Part shown: piece after piece, positions 1 to 7,571 of the stretch | How positions within the stretch are numbered: the stretch's first letter is position 1 | Layout: each line of letters opens with the position of its first letter | From: an uncultured Saprospiraceae bacterium | GTDB lineage: Bacteria; Bacteroidota; Bacteroidia; Chitinophagales; Saprospiraceae | Assembly (NCBI GenBank): GCA_938028705.1 | Contig: CALIZI010000017.1 | Coordinates: 1 to 40,793 of the forward strand | DNA length: 40,793 nucleotides | Direction of reading: 5' to 3' | Made by a program: the position numbers and the translations under genes | Notes under the pieces: generated by a model | Database searches by the model: none | Told to the model about the DNA's origin: nothing | What the model saw: the letters and a program-made list of their open reading frames with translations, nothing else

Positions 1-139
1 GCGAAAACATAAAAATCAGCGCAATTGTAAGCAGAAAATTGAACAACTTGAATAGATTTAACCCAAAATATTGAACTTAATTTACATATATCGGGCGGAG
101 ACCAAAGGTCACCATGAAATTATTTTGTCCAAAGTCTAA
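1..139. other. Non-coding left edge
   Basis: No open frame of convincing length or composition is seen on either strand. The last 18 bases (about 122-139) carry the phrase tttgtccaaagtctaa, which recurs in the arm of the large hairpin at 28475-28662, so this stretch is probably part of the same intergenic repeat population. It runs directly into the dispersed repeat that starts at 140. Confidence 0.4.
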
Positions 140-266
140 TTAAAATTATACTTTTTATTTTACAAAATGTTTCATTGTTATATTGCTATATTGTTGATAA
201 ACAGGTATTTATGATTTAATTTTGGCTATATAAAACAATGTAACAATCTAACCATAAAGCAGTATA
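140..266 (-). repeat. Dispersed 125-bp repeat, copy 1
   Basis: Read on the minus strand this stretch aligns nearly end to end with 38498-38622 on the plus strand. It starts with tatactgctttatggttag and ends with aaaagtataattttaa, with small indels in the middle. The two copies lie about 38 kb apart in opposite orientation. Internally the element is a weak hairpin built from attgtta/taacaat blocks. No coding capacity is seen. It abuts the broken end of the transposase remnant at 291-494, so its arrival or the deletion of the transposase may be linked. Confidence 0.75.
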
Positions 267-290
267 GCTTAAATTGAGAGGTGTATTCTT

Positions 291-494
291 AGGCGTTAAA
301 TATAAAGTACGGTTGGTGAAACCCAAGCCATTCAATATCATCGCTTTTGTCGCTGTACCTACGCTTACTGTTCACTGATCGTCTGAATCGGTCAACTTAT
401 CTATCAAATCTACCAAACCTATTTCTTCACATACCCCCGACACAAGACCTAAATGGTCTAAGTTTTTAGTCGCTATATTCTTTAGCTCTTCCAT
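291..494 (-). pseudogene. Remnant of DUF4277-type (IS1634/IS4-like) transposase N-terminus
   Basis: Starting from the ATG at 494, the minus strand encodes 40 residues including KNLDHLGLVSGVCEEIG, then an in-frame TGA at 372-374. It continues in the same frame with SVGTATKAMILNGLGFTNR and TLYLTP. This pattern of an N-terminal 'hlGlvaGi.dEIGlv' followed by 'kAMILNGLGF.nr.LYL' is, from memory, characteristic of the DUF4277 domain at the start of IS1634/IS4-like transposases. The homology stops at about 291 and the frame runs into the dispersed repeat. The catalytic part is absent and the remnant cannot be functional. Family name is from recall; the open frame, internal stop and truncation are read directly. 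Confidence 0.75.
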
Positions 495-669
495 CTACCA
501 ATTTTTTGACCTAAATTTACAGATTTTTCAACCATTTTAACTAATTCTATATTTTTTTATAGGGGGGGTATAAATGTAGGTTATTTATAAAATATTTTTA
601 ATTTTAATAAAAAATCATACTTCAATCCATATCCTATCGACCATTTTTATATTTTATATTTCGATAATA
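495..669. other. AT-rich spacer with a G7 run
   Basis: This spacer lies upstream of the transposase remnant and downstream of the protease stop codon. It is almost entirely A/T apart from a run of seven G near 562-568. It may include the old end of the insertion sequence, but no terminal inverted repeat could be identified because the other end is gone. Confidence 0.35.
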
Positions 670-1755
670 TCACGCTTCCTCATGCCACCTCGCGCCAAAT
701 TGGTCAACGAGTATATCATCGTAATAATCTGCTTTATCGAAGAGGTCTTTGAATAGTTTTTGTCCGGTTTCTTCACTGAGGTATCGGTCATAGACGAGCA
801 GGGAAAGGATGATATTTTGACCACTGATACTTAATCCCATATTTTGAATGTGGTGATTTTGGCGAAGGAGGTATTCATAGACGGCTTTGATATTTTGTTT
901 GGGGAGTTTGCAGAGGACAGCGTCGCCAAAGAGCAGTCCGTTTTTGACATTATAGGCGATGCGAATTTTGGCACTGCCTTGTTCGATTTCCCAAAAATTG
1001 GGTCCGCGACGGGAGAGTTTGACATCGTGTTCGGCTTTTTCGATAATGCTCTCAATGATGAGCGGGATACCCGTAGGGGCGTAGTCGTCGAGGTCGGTGA
1101 TGAGTTTGATTTTTGCGCCGCAGTGTGGGCAGTAACCTTCATCAACGGTGTCCTCAAAAACGAGATTGGCGCAGGAGGTGCATCGTCCGCCTTGCTTGCC
1201 ATGATTTTCTTTGTACTCTTCGAGGGTTTTGAGGAGGTATTGTGAGGGAAGGGCAAAACCGAGATTGTTGCTGTCGCGGAAAATAAAGGTATTGACTCCG
1301 ATGACTTCGCCTTGATTGTTGACGAGTGGTCCGCCGCTATTGCCGGGATTGATGGCTGCATCAATTTGGATATAGTTGAGGTCGGCGTGTTCGATATGAC
1401 GCGAAGAGTTGGAAACGATGCCTTGCGTAGTGGTGTATTTGAGTCCCATAGGGTGTCCGATAGCGATAACGGGGTCGCCGTCGGTCACTTCTCCCGTAGC
1501 CAGCCTGATACTTTTCAGTTGGTGTTCGTTAGGAATTTCCAAAAACGCCAAATCGTGTACAGGGTCAACAAACAGTACACGAGTCAGGCTTTTCTCAATG
1601 GCATTGCCGTCTATCACCACTTCTTTGCTGCCACGCACAACGTGTTCGTTGGTCACAATCAGGTTGTGCGCTTCCAAATAGAAGCCCGTACCTGTACTCA
1701 AAGGTGTCGCTATCTGTATGACAACATCCTTATATGTATCTATTATTTCACGCAT
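670..1755 (-). CDS. Trypsin-like serine protease with zinc ribbon and YbjN-like C-terminal domain
   Basis: This 361-residue protein has a chymotrypsin/HtrA-type protease domain in residues 10-185. The triad is visible: H38 in TNEHVV, D68 in HDLAFLEI and S140 in GNSGGPL. No signal peptide or PDZ domain is seen, unlike classical DegP, so it is predicted to be cytoplasmic. Residues 192-212 form a CxxC...CxxC zinc ribbon (C192, C195, C209, C212). Residues about 225-361 look like a YbjN/type III secretion chaperone-like fold (low-confidence assignment). The next gene upstream on the same strand also appears to carry a YbjN-like module, suggesting a functional pair, perhaps in protein quality control. 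The substrate is unknown. The start is the first in-frame ATG, preceded by an A-rich, G-poor repeat leader. Confidence 0.85.
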   Translation of the reverse strand: MREIIDTYKDVVIQIATPLSTGTGFYLEAHNLIVTNEHVVRGSKEVVIDGNAIEKSLTRVLFVDPVHDLAFLEIPNEHQLKSIRLATGEVTDGDPVIAIGHPMGLKYTTTQGIVSNSSRHIEHADLNYIQIDAAINPGNSGGPLVNNQGEVIGVNTFIFRDSNNLGFALPSQYLLKTLEEYKENHGKQGGRCTSCANLVFEDTVDEGYCPHCGAKIKLITDLDDYAPTGIPLIIESIIEKAEHDVKLSRRGPNFWEIEQGSAKIRIAYNVKNGLLFGDAVLCKLPKQNIKAVYEYLLRQNHHIQNMGLSISGQNIILSLLVYDRYLSEETGQKLFKDLFDKADYYDDILVDQFGARWHEEA

Positions 1756-1947
1756 CTTTTTTTAGTTTATTGGTTTATGGAGTTGATTGGTTTATAGAGT
1801 TTATAAAGTTTATGGAGTTGATTAGTTGATAGAGTTTATAAAGTTGATTAGTTTATAGAGTTTACAAAGTTATTCAGTTTCGTCATTACAAACTTCATCA
1901 ACTCTATCAACTTCATCAACTCTATCAACTCTATCAACTTCATAAAC
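1756..1947 (-). repeat. Tandem-repeat leader and inverted repeat before the protease gene
   Basis: The gap between the two minus-strand genes consists of imperfect 10-16 bp units such as gtttatagagttgat. On the coding strand the half next to the protease ATG is G-poor (units like ATAAACT and CAATCAACT). The distal half (about 1888-1947) is its reverse complement, so the transcript could fold into a long hairpin. The same unit family occurs at 3273-3422, 12319-12380 and 4636-4675. Confidence 0.8.
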
Positions 1948-3270
1948 TCACTCCTCCAAACTCAAATCAAGGTCTTTGACCATAAACAAGAAGGATTGAG
2001 CAAATTCGGGGAGGCTGTTATAATTTAATTTCGAGGTATTGGGAGAGAGTTTGGGGTGACGCTCTTTATTGCTTTTTGCAATGCTATTAATTTCGCTTTT
2101 AATGGCTGATTTATTGAATTTTCCGGTGGCGGGGTCATAATAATCATAAGTAAAACCAAGTGCTTTAAAATATTCGATTTCCATGATTTCGAGCAGGAAG
2201 TGGAGGTATTCGCGGTCGGGTTGGGGCAGACTGAAATAGAACAAAAAATGCCCTGTAACGAATCCGGGAATGGCAAGAGCTACATCAGTATAATTATTTT
2301 GAATATAATAATCCATAGAGGGCATTTCGCCTTCTATCATGGCGGCGAGTTGGGTATGTTCTGCCGGTGCAGTGATGGAAAAAGTAGCGGGTACGCGATA
2401 CATTTCCTTGTGAAATTCACTTTCGGGGCGCTCCATCATTTCTTTTATGGACTTGATAACTGCCTGTGCTTTATCTTGCGGCGATTTGCCGTCGGCAGAG
2501 AAAAAAGTATGGTGTCCTTTTTCCATCGTTTCGGTCATTACGCCTTCCGGCACCACGAGGTAATCCATTTTATACACCAACGAAAGCAACAAATAATTGA
2601 TGCCGATTTTGAATTTGTTGGGGTCAAGGTCTTCTATAATTTTAAAAGTATCGTCCGTCCATTTTTTGATAAATTGGTACTTGATAGCTTTTTCCGCTTC
2701 GGGCAAAGGCAGGATGTGTCCGGTGTCTATCGGATGCAACATGTCAAATTCATCTGCCAATAAATCGTCTTGTTTGTCGGCAGTGGTAGAGAGTTCTTTG
2801 AGGGCAGCGTGGAGTTTGTATGGCGAGGCATCTATAAGGTAAGATGAAAAAGTCATACATATATTATTGTCATCATCGAGCGAAAGCCGCGCATAATTGA
2901 GCGCATAATTATACTCCAGCAAGCGACGCATAAAACCCACATTGAGCCGATCGGAATGCACAACTTTTGTGCTGGCTACAAATTGTTGGTCATTCACATA
3001 GCCATCCACTTTTTTTGACCCCTGCAATAATGAAAAGGTAATTTGACCGTCTTTTTCTTCATAAGTGACGCTATCCTGTCGATTGCCTTGCAGGTATTGA
3101 AAAAAAGCGATAAAAGATTCATTATATTTTTCAGCCTCGTAAGCAGCTACCGATTTTTTCCAGAGTTCTTCCTGTTCTTTGGTGCGATAGCTGTCATTAT
3201 ATCTGCCAAATTGCACATCAGGCTGATTGTCCTCTTTTGATTGCCCAAACCATCTGTCGAATAATCCCAT
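1948..3270 (-). CDS. Uncharacterised protein with YbjN-like N-terminal half
   Basis: From the ATG at 3270 (MGLFDRWFG) this encodes 440 residues. An upstream in-frame ATG at 3366 would add 32 residues made only of translated intergenic repeat, so it is rejected. No signal peptide is seen. Residues about 35-180 resemble a YbjN/type III secretion chaperone-like fold: a segment MRRLLEYNYALNYARLSLD followed by an acidic turn, a strand and a helix ending ADKQDDLL. The C-terminal half (about 190-440) is a helical region I do not recognise. The gene is in tandem with the protease that also has a YbjN-like tail. It could be a partner, adaptor or regulator of that protease, which is inference from adjacency and shared fold only. 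Confidence 0.7.
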   Translation of the reverse strand: MGLFDRWFGQSKEDNQPDVQFGRYNDSYRTKEQEELWKKSVAAYEAEKYNESFIAFFQYLQGNRQDSVTYEEKDGQITFSLLQGSKKVDGYVNDQQFVASTKVVHSDRLNVGFMRRLLEYNYALNYARLSLDDDNNICMTFSSYLIDASPYKLHAALKELSTTADKQDDLLADEFDMLHPIDTGHILPLPEAEKAIKYQFIKKWTDDTFKIIEDLDPNKFKIGINYLLLSLVYKMDYLVVPEGVMTETMEKGHHTFFSADGKSPQDKAQAVIKSIKEMMERPESEFHKEMYRVPATFSITAPAEHTQLAAMIEGEMPSMDYYIQNNYTDVALAIPGFVTGHFLFYFSLPQPDREYLHFLLEIMEIEYFKALGFTYDYYDPATGKFNKSAIKSEINSIAKSNKERHPKLSPNTSKLNYNSLPEFAQSFLFMVKDLDLSLEE

Positions 3271-3272
3271 GT

Positions 3273-3422
3273 TGATTGGTTTATAGAGTTTAATTAGTTT
3301 ATGGAGTTTATAGGGTTTACAAAGATTATAGAGTTGATACAGTTTATGAATGACCAAACTAATCACTTTACAAACTCAATCAACTTTATAAACTTTATCA
3401 ACCCTATAAACTCTATAAACTT
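3273..3422 (-). repeat. Tandem-repeat leader and inverted repeat before the YbjN-like gene
   Basis: The plus-strand left arm (about 3273-3345) is built of gttgattggtttatagagt-like units and the right arm (about 3357-3422) of the complementary ctataaactctataaact units. On the coding strand the G-poor arm sits directly before the ATG at 3270. The design copies that upstream of the protease gene at 1756-1947, so the two neighbouring genes carry near-identical leaders. Confidence 0.8.
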
Positions 3423-3717
3423 TAAGCACAAAGTAATGAATCTCTGTCGTTTTTTGCAAGTTTTAGCGAATAAGTCCTAAAATTTTGGTTTTTTATCATT
3501 TTTTCATGCAATAATATTGTTGTCAAAATTGTAAGAGAGCTAGTTGGTTTGTCAATGGTTTTTAAAAATTTATTTAAAAAATAATTTCATAAAAAAAAGA
3601 TTATCAGCATTTTAAAAAAATAATTTATTCACCTTTACAAATAGATTGTCAAAATACCCATTGTAAGATTAAGTTAATCTCCGTTAAAATCGACGTGCAT
3701 CATTTAATATTTACCTA

Positions 3718-3725
3718 TACTTTTG
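3718..3725 (+). promoter_or_regulatory. Possible Bacteroidota -7 promoter element
   Basis: TACTTTTG fits the TAnnTTTG consensus of the Bacteroidota housekeeping sigma factor exactly and ends five bases before the first stem of the candidate ncRNA. No convincing -33 TTTG box is seen at the usual distance, so the call is tentative. Confidence 0.4.
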
Positions 3726-3730
3726 TACTC

Positions 3731-3852
3731 GTAATCGGTAATACACTGATTACAAAACTTAGCCGGAGCAATCCGGCATGGTTTAGTCAGTATAAGTTAG
3801 GGTTTAATGTATTTTTGTGAAAGACAGGCTGGAGAGTCTGTCTTTTTTTTTG
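3731..3852 (+). ncRNA. Candidate small structured RNA with intrinsic terminator
   Basis: Three stem-loops follow each other. First, GTAATCGGT/ACTGATTAC (3731-3753) is a 9-bp stem with one G-U pair and an AATAC loop. Second, GCCGG/CCGGC (about 3762-3777) has a six-base loop. Third, AAAGACAG/CTGTCTTT (3820-3845) runs into a U tract. No coding frame fits. A consensus-like -7 box lies just upstream. The region stands alone between a minus-strand gene's 5' end and unrelated repeats, so the terminator belongs to no visible gene. I do not recognise the Rfam family. Structure is seen; expression is inferred. Confidence 0.55.
3820..3852 (+). terminator. Intrinsic terminator of the candidate ncRNA
   Basis: An 8-bp stem (AAAGACAG with CTGTCTTT, 10-base loop) is followed by a long T run to about 3851. 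It is plus-strand oriented. Confidence 0.7.
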
Positions 3853-3864
3853 TGCTGACGGTTC

Positions 3865-4073
3865 CGCTCATCTGTACTATAAGGTGAAAATCGTTATTGT
3901 AATGTAAAATGTAAAATAATAAATGTAAAATATAAAAGTGTATAACGTGAATATTTTTTTATAAAAAACTAATTTACAATATTTTATAAATAACATTATT
4001 TTAAAATAAATTATTTTACATTACAATGATATTTTCATATTTTGTACTTTTCACCTTTTAATACAGATGAGCG
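3865..4073. repeat. Long inverted repeat with A/T core
   Basis: The left arm begins cgctcatctgta and continues through aaggtgaaaa and attgtaatgtaaaat. The right arm is its imperfect complement, ending tacagatgagcg. The arms are about 50-60 bases and enclose roughly 90 bases of almost pure A/T. No coding capacity is seen. Confidence 0.8.
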
Positions 4074-4135
4074 CACGTTTCTGATGCGTTGATGTTTATC
4101 GAATTAATGAAGTCTTTGCGACTGTTCAAAAAAGT

Positions 4136-4203
4136 GTGTCACGCAGAGAACTCGGAGTTCGCAGAGAATTGATTATCAAGTCTCTGCGAACTCTGCGTGA
4201 CAC
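4136..4203. repeat. Inverted repeat of the cgcagagttcgcagag family, copy 1
   Basis: The arms gtgtcacgcagag/ctctgcgtgacac and agttcgcagaga/tctctgcgaact form a compound stem around a loop containing tgattatcaag. A related copy lies at 28393-28450. Confidence 0.8.
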
Positions 4204-4314
4204 AGAATACTGAATACTCCGAAGTCTTTTTTATATTAAAAAACGCTTTGGCTTGACATTTTCGCCAGACCTCCTTTACCGTATTTCACCTTTCACAACG
4301 AAGTCAGTGCCTTA

Positions 4315-4347
4315 CCCCCGTATTCCGATAATTATCGGAATCGGGGT
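4315..4347. repeat. Hairpin with ccgataattatcgg core
   Basis: The left arm ccccgtattccgataa pairs with ttatcggaatcgggg apart from one bulged T. A related core, cccgatagctatcggg, occurs at about 16258-16275. No T run adjoins it, so it is not called a terminator. Confidence 0.7.
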
Positions 4348-4414
4348 CACCTTCCTTTTACGGTGCCTTACTCACTTGCTAAATATGCGGATAATCGAAT
4401 GTTGCCCTCAATAT

Positions 4415-4450
4415 ACATCAACACCACAACACCACAACACCACAACACAT
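4415..4450 (+). repeat. CAACACCA simple repeat
   Basis: Four imperfect copies of an 8-9 base unit (acaccacaac) lie in otherwise non-coding DNA. The same unit type occurs at 32890-32996 and before the gene at 29142-32432. Between here and 4636 nothing else is recognised except a TTGCCAAAA...TTTTTTGGCAA inverted pair. Confidence 0.7.
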
Positions 4451-4635
4451 CCATTCGTTAAAAATTTTGATTTTCGCTGATAATCTACGTTCTTTGCAGA
4501 GAATTTTGCCAAAATGTCTGTATTAAGGTAAAGTGTTGTTGTAGAATGATATTTATTTCATTGATAATCAACAACTTGAATGTAAATTTAACTTTTTTGG
4601 CAAAAAAACATATTTAACTTGTTTGGGTTAAACTT

Positions 4636-4675
4636 GATTAACTCAATAAACTAATAAACTAATAAACTAAAATAA
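4636..4675 (+). promoter_or_regulatory. G-poor tandem-repeat leader of the PpiD-like gene
   Basis: Four copies of an ATAAACTA unit run up to the start codon at 4676 with only one G near their outer end. There is no Shine-Dalgarno sequence. The composition matches the leaders of at least five other genes in this window. Confidence 0.6.
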
Positions 4676-6799
4676 ATGGCTCTTTTAGGTGAAATACGCA
4701 GACGAAGTTGGTTACTCATTTTCATGATTGCACTCGGTATGGGTGGTTTTTTATTGATGGATATGTCGGGTCCCGGTGGTGGAGGTCTTAGTGGCGGTCA
4801 GAATGTGGGTAGTATCAATGGCAAAAAAATCTCTATACAAGACTATCAAAGACGACTCAACCAACGTCAAAATCCCAATGTCAATAGTTTTGAAAATAAT
4901 AAAAGTGTTTGGGATCAACTTGTTTTAGAGAATATCTTAGATGATGAAGGCAGTAATCTGGGTTTTGGGGTAAGTGGCAATGAGTTGAGAGACTTGATGA
5001 CGGGTGATAATATCAGCCCAATCGTTTATCGTAATTTTGTCAATCCACAAACCGGACAATTTGATAAAAATAATCTCGTCTCACTATACAACAGATTTAC
5101 AGACAGAGATCAAACTCTTCCATTAGAAACAAAATATGCCATACGTGACTTGGAAGAGCAGGTGGTACTCAATCAAAAAGTCAGCAAATTGAGTAGTATA
5201 GTCGGCTCTGCGCTTTACACGCCAAAATGGTTGGCGGAAAAGCAAAAAAGCGGACAACTCACCTCAGCCGAGGTCAGCTATGCAGTCATACCCTTTGCAG
5301 AAATTCCTGATAATCAAGTTAATGTCAGCGATGCTGACCTGACGGGTTATCTTAACAATAATGCTCACCTGTACAAAACGGACGAGGAAACCCGCACCGT
5401 AGAATATGTGAGTTTTGATGTAGAAGCCACCGAAGAGGATAAGACTAATATTCGTTCTGGCTTGGATACCATTGCCCGAAAATTTCGCGATACTGACGAT
5501 GTTGAGCAATTTGTACAAAATAATTATGGTACTTACGATACACGCTATGTGATGAAAGACGAGTTGAGTACGGAGGTTGCCGACGAACTGTTTGAATCGG
5601 CTAACGGTGACGTGGTCGGACCATATCTTGATGACGGCTACTACCGCATTACCAAACTCATTGACCGCCGAGCAGTGCCGGATTCGGTCAAGTCGCGCCA
5701 TATCCTGATTCGTGCAGACCGCAACAATCCCGCAGCAGTGATTGATGCCCGTAAGACCATTGACAGCCTTAAAACCATTCTGGAAGCAGAAAGAAAAAAG
5801 AAAAGAAGAAAAAGAAGCCCCCAAATATCATTTGACTCCCTCGCGCTCAATTTCGGACAAGACGGCACCAGCACCACAGGCGGCGACTTGGGCTATCAAG
5901 GTCCGGTGGGTTTTGTCAATGAATTCAGAGACCTTATATTCTACGAAGCCGAAAAAGGCGAACTCAATGTACTCGAAACCCAATTTGGTGTACACCTCGT
6001 CGAAGTCACCGGCGTAAAATCGTCCGGCAAAACAGGCGTAAGAGTTGCCAATATCAGCCAATACATCACGCCAAGCAAAGCCACACAAGACGGCAGATAC
6101 AACGAAGCCATCGAATTTGTGCAAAATAATAAAACCCTCGAAGCCATGCGTAATGCCGCCCAACAAAACGGTATGAGCATTCAAAAGGCAGAAGCCTTGA
6201 AAATCAATGACTACACCGCAGGCGCACTCGATCCGGGCGAATCCTCGCGTAGCATCGTCAAATTTGCCTTCAATGCCAGCCCCGGCGATGTATCGCCCGC
6301 TGTATTCACCTTTGATGAAGATGCCGTTGACTTTTACAACGATGCTTACGTAGTGGCTGCACTCGGTAGCGTTCATCCTGCGGGTATGCCACCCGTAGAT
6401 GCCGTCCGTTCTATCATCACACAACAAGTGATAAAAGAGAAAAAAGGCAATGTCATCCAGTCCAAAATCGGTAATAATCTTGATGCGGTCAGCAGCAACT
6501 ATGCCGATGTCAGCACAGAGGACAGAACGTTCAACTTCCCGCTTGGTATGCCCAACGAACCCAAAGTTAATGCCGCTATCAAAGGACTTGCCAACGGTCA
6601 GACCAAAACCGTAGTTGGTGATGCCGGCGTTTATGTCATCAAAATGAATAGCAAAACAGAAGCCGATGGTTCAGATATGGCAAAACTACAAAATACGCTT
6701 GGTACACAAACCCGTCAGGAAATGCTGCAAAGCACAACACTCATTGACGCACTCAAAAAGAAAGCAGATGTCTCTGACCAACGCTTTACTTTCTATTAA
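4676..6799 (+). CDS. PpiD/SurA-like peptidylprolyl isomerase (periplasmic folding factor)
   Basis: This 707-residue protein has a short basic N-terminus, one membrane segment (about residues 11-30) and a glycine-rich linker. A SurA_N-like chaperone region (about 45-330) follows, then a parvulin-type rotamase domain from about 339 (KSRHILIR) to 450, including the family signature TGGDLGYQG and FGVHLVEV. A further C-terminal domain follows. This layout is standard for the membrane-anchored PpiD-like foldases of Bacteroidota, which assist outer-membrane and secreted proteins. An unusual polybasic stretch (ERKKKRRKRS) lies inside the rotamase domain. The gene stands alone, with a repeat leader upstream and a clear terminator downstream. 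Confidence 0.88.
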   Translation: MALLGEIRRRSWLLIFMIALGMGGFLLMDMSGPGGGGLSGGQNVGSINGKKISIQDYQRRLNQRQNPNVNSFENNKSVWDQLVLENILDDEGSNLGFGVSGNELRDLMTGDNISPIVYRNFVNPQTGQFDKNNLVSLYNRFTDRDQTLPLETKYAIRDLEEQVVLNQKVSKLSSIVGSALYTPKWLAEKQKSGQLTSAEVSYAVIPFAEIPDNQVNVSDADLTGYLNNNAHLYKTDEETRTVEYVSFDVEATEEDKTNIRSGLDTIARKFRDTDDVEQFVQNNYGTYDTRYVMKDELSTEVADELFESANGDVVGPYLDDGYYRITKLIDRRAVPDSVKSRHILIRADRNNPAAVIDARKTIDSLKTILEAERKKKRRKRSPQISFDSLALNFGQDGTSTTGGDLGYQGPVGFVNEFRDLIFYEAEKGELNVLETQFGVHLVEVTGVKSSGKTGVRVANISQYITPSKATQDGRYNEAIEFVQNNKTLEAMRNAAQQNGMSIQKAEALKINDYTAGALDPGESSRSIVKFAFNASPGDVSPAVFTFDEDAVDFYNDAYVVAALGSVHPAGMPPVDAVRSIITQQVIKEKKGNVIQSKIGNNLDAVSSNYADVSTEDRTFNFPLGMPNEPKVNAAIKGLANGQTKTVVGDAGVYVIKMNSKTEADGSDMAKLQNTLGTQTRQEMLQSTTLIDALKKKADVSDQRFTFY

Positions 6800-6822
6800 G
6801 CACTACATCTAACTACACATAT

Positions 6823-6864
6823 AAAGGTCGTTTATACCGTTTTCGGAATAGACGACCTTTTTTT
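6823..6864 (+). terminator. Intrinsic terminator of the PpiD-like gene
   Basis: AAAGGTCGTTTAT pairs with ATAGACGACCTTT across an 11-16 base loop and is followed by a T run. It begins 24 bases after the stop codon. Confidence 0.85.
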
Positions 6865-6965
6865 AAATTCCCAAAAACAAACTCCAAATTCTAATTTGGT
6901 TTACTGAAAATATCTTGACAATGTTAAATTAGATTTTTATTTACTATAAATAGGTGCTTCGATCT

Positions 6966-7026
6966 GAATTTAACCTAAAACTCGTCAGACATTTTCAAAA
7001 TGTCAGACGAGTTTTAGGTTAAATTC
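6966..7026. repeat. Perfect 61-bp palindrome (ctcgtcagacatttt family, copy 1)
   Basis: Two 30-base arms, starting gaatttaacctaaaactcgt, are exact complements around a single central C. A second member with 29-base arms and a 42-base loop lies at 13869-13968. No T run adjoins it. Confidence 0.9.
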
Positions 7027-7112
7027 GGGGCAGATTTCGACAAGTTTATCCAAACGACAAAAGTTTTGACACTTTTGGAATCTGATTTTAAAAATCAAAA
7101 CAAAATTTAAAT

Positions 7113-7226
7113 ACTCCGTTTAAACGTAAGTAATGTGCTGATATTTAGTCAGTTACAAACCTTGACACCCTGCCCACGTTTAGCAAACTTGAAAAGTTTA
7201 CCAAACGGCTTACTTATATTTTGTGT
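7113..7226 (+). repeat. Dispersed hairpin repeat (gtaaacg family), copy 1
   Basis: This stretch aligns with 25672-25806: actccgttta, acgtaagtaa, ctgatattta, ttacaaa, cgttta-caaact-gaaaagttta and the trailing tattttttgt. Where the other copy has a 22-base hairpin, this one has the bare palindrome GTTTAAAC, as if the hairpin had been deleted exactly. Confidence 0.75.
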
Positions 7227-7540
7227 AAAATTAATATCGTATGAAATGTCAACCAATCAGATAAACTTGTCCGGAAAGTCTTAAAAAGTAGAAACAGAAA
7301 TCAGTCAAAAAAATATTTTTATTATGAATTATTTTTCTAATTTATAATATTCTACATCAAATAAATCATTTATAAATATTTAATTTAAATTTTAATAAAA
7401 ATAATATAAAATATTGTCAAATAAATTTAAAAGTATAATTATTGTTTTTTATCGAATAATACAATTTATTATTTTTTTAAATATTTTTAAAAAATATTTT
7501 TCAATAAAATAAATTATATATTTTAATTTTATTAAAATAA
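7227..7540. other. A/T-only spacer upstream of the thiolase gene
   Basis: This stretch is about 90% A/T with no coding frame. Promoter elements cannot be told from background in such composition. It resembles the A/T cores at 3940-4010, 15945-16085, 32550-32700 and 36950-37090. Confidence 0.5.
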
Positions 7541-7571
7541 ACTAATCACCAGTCAACTAATCACTAAATCA
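7541..7571 (+). promoter_or_regulatory. G-poor repeat leader of the thiolase gene
   Basis: Units of ACTAATCAC and CAACTAATCACTAAATCA run up to the ATG at 7572 with a single G. This matches, on the coding strand, the segment about 45-80 bases upstream of the DUF1800 gene. Confidence 0.55.

Noticed and set aside
3271-3366. Upstream in-frame start adding 32 residues to the YbjN-like protein
   Set aside because: The added residues translate the tandem repeat in the leader and are rich in repeated LYKLHKL-type units; the ATG at 3270 gives a normal N-terminus.
4253-4480. A 75-codon plus-strand frame
   Set aside because: It runs through a hairpin and the CAACACCA simple repeat, has no recognisable domain, and looks like chance openness.
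5264-6427. Long minus-strand frames inside the PpiD-like gene
   Set aside because: They are antisense to a gene with clear domains and show no coding features of their own.
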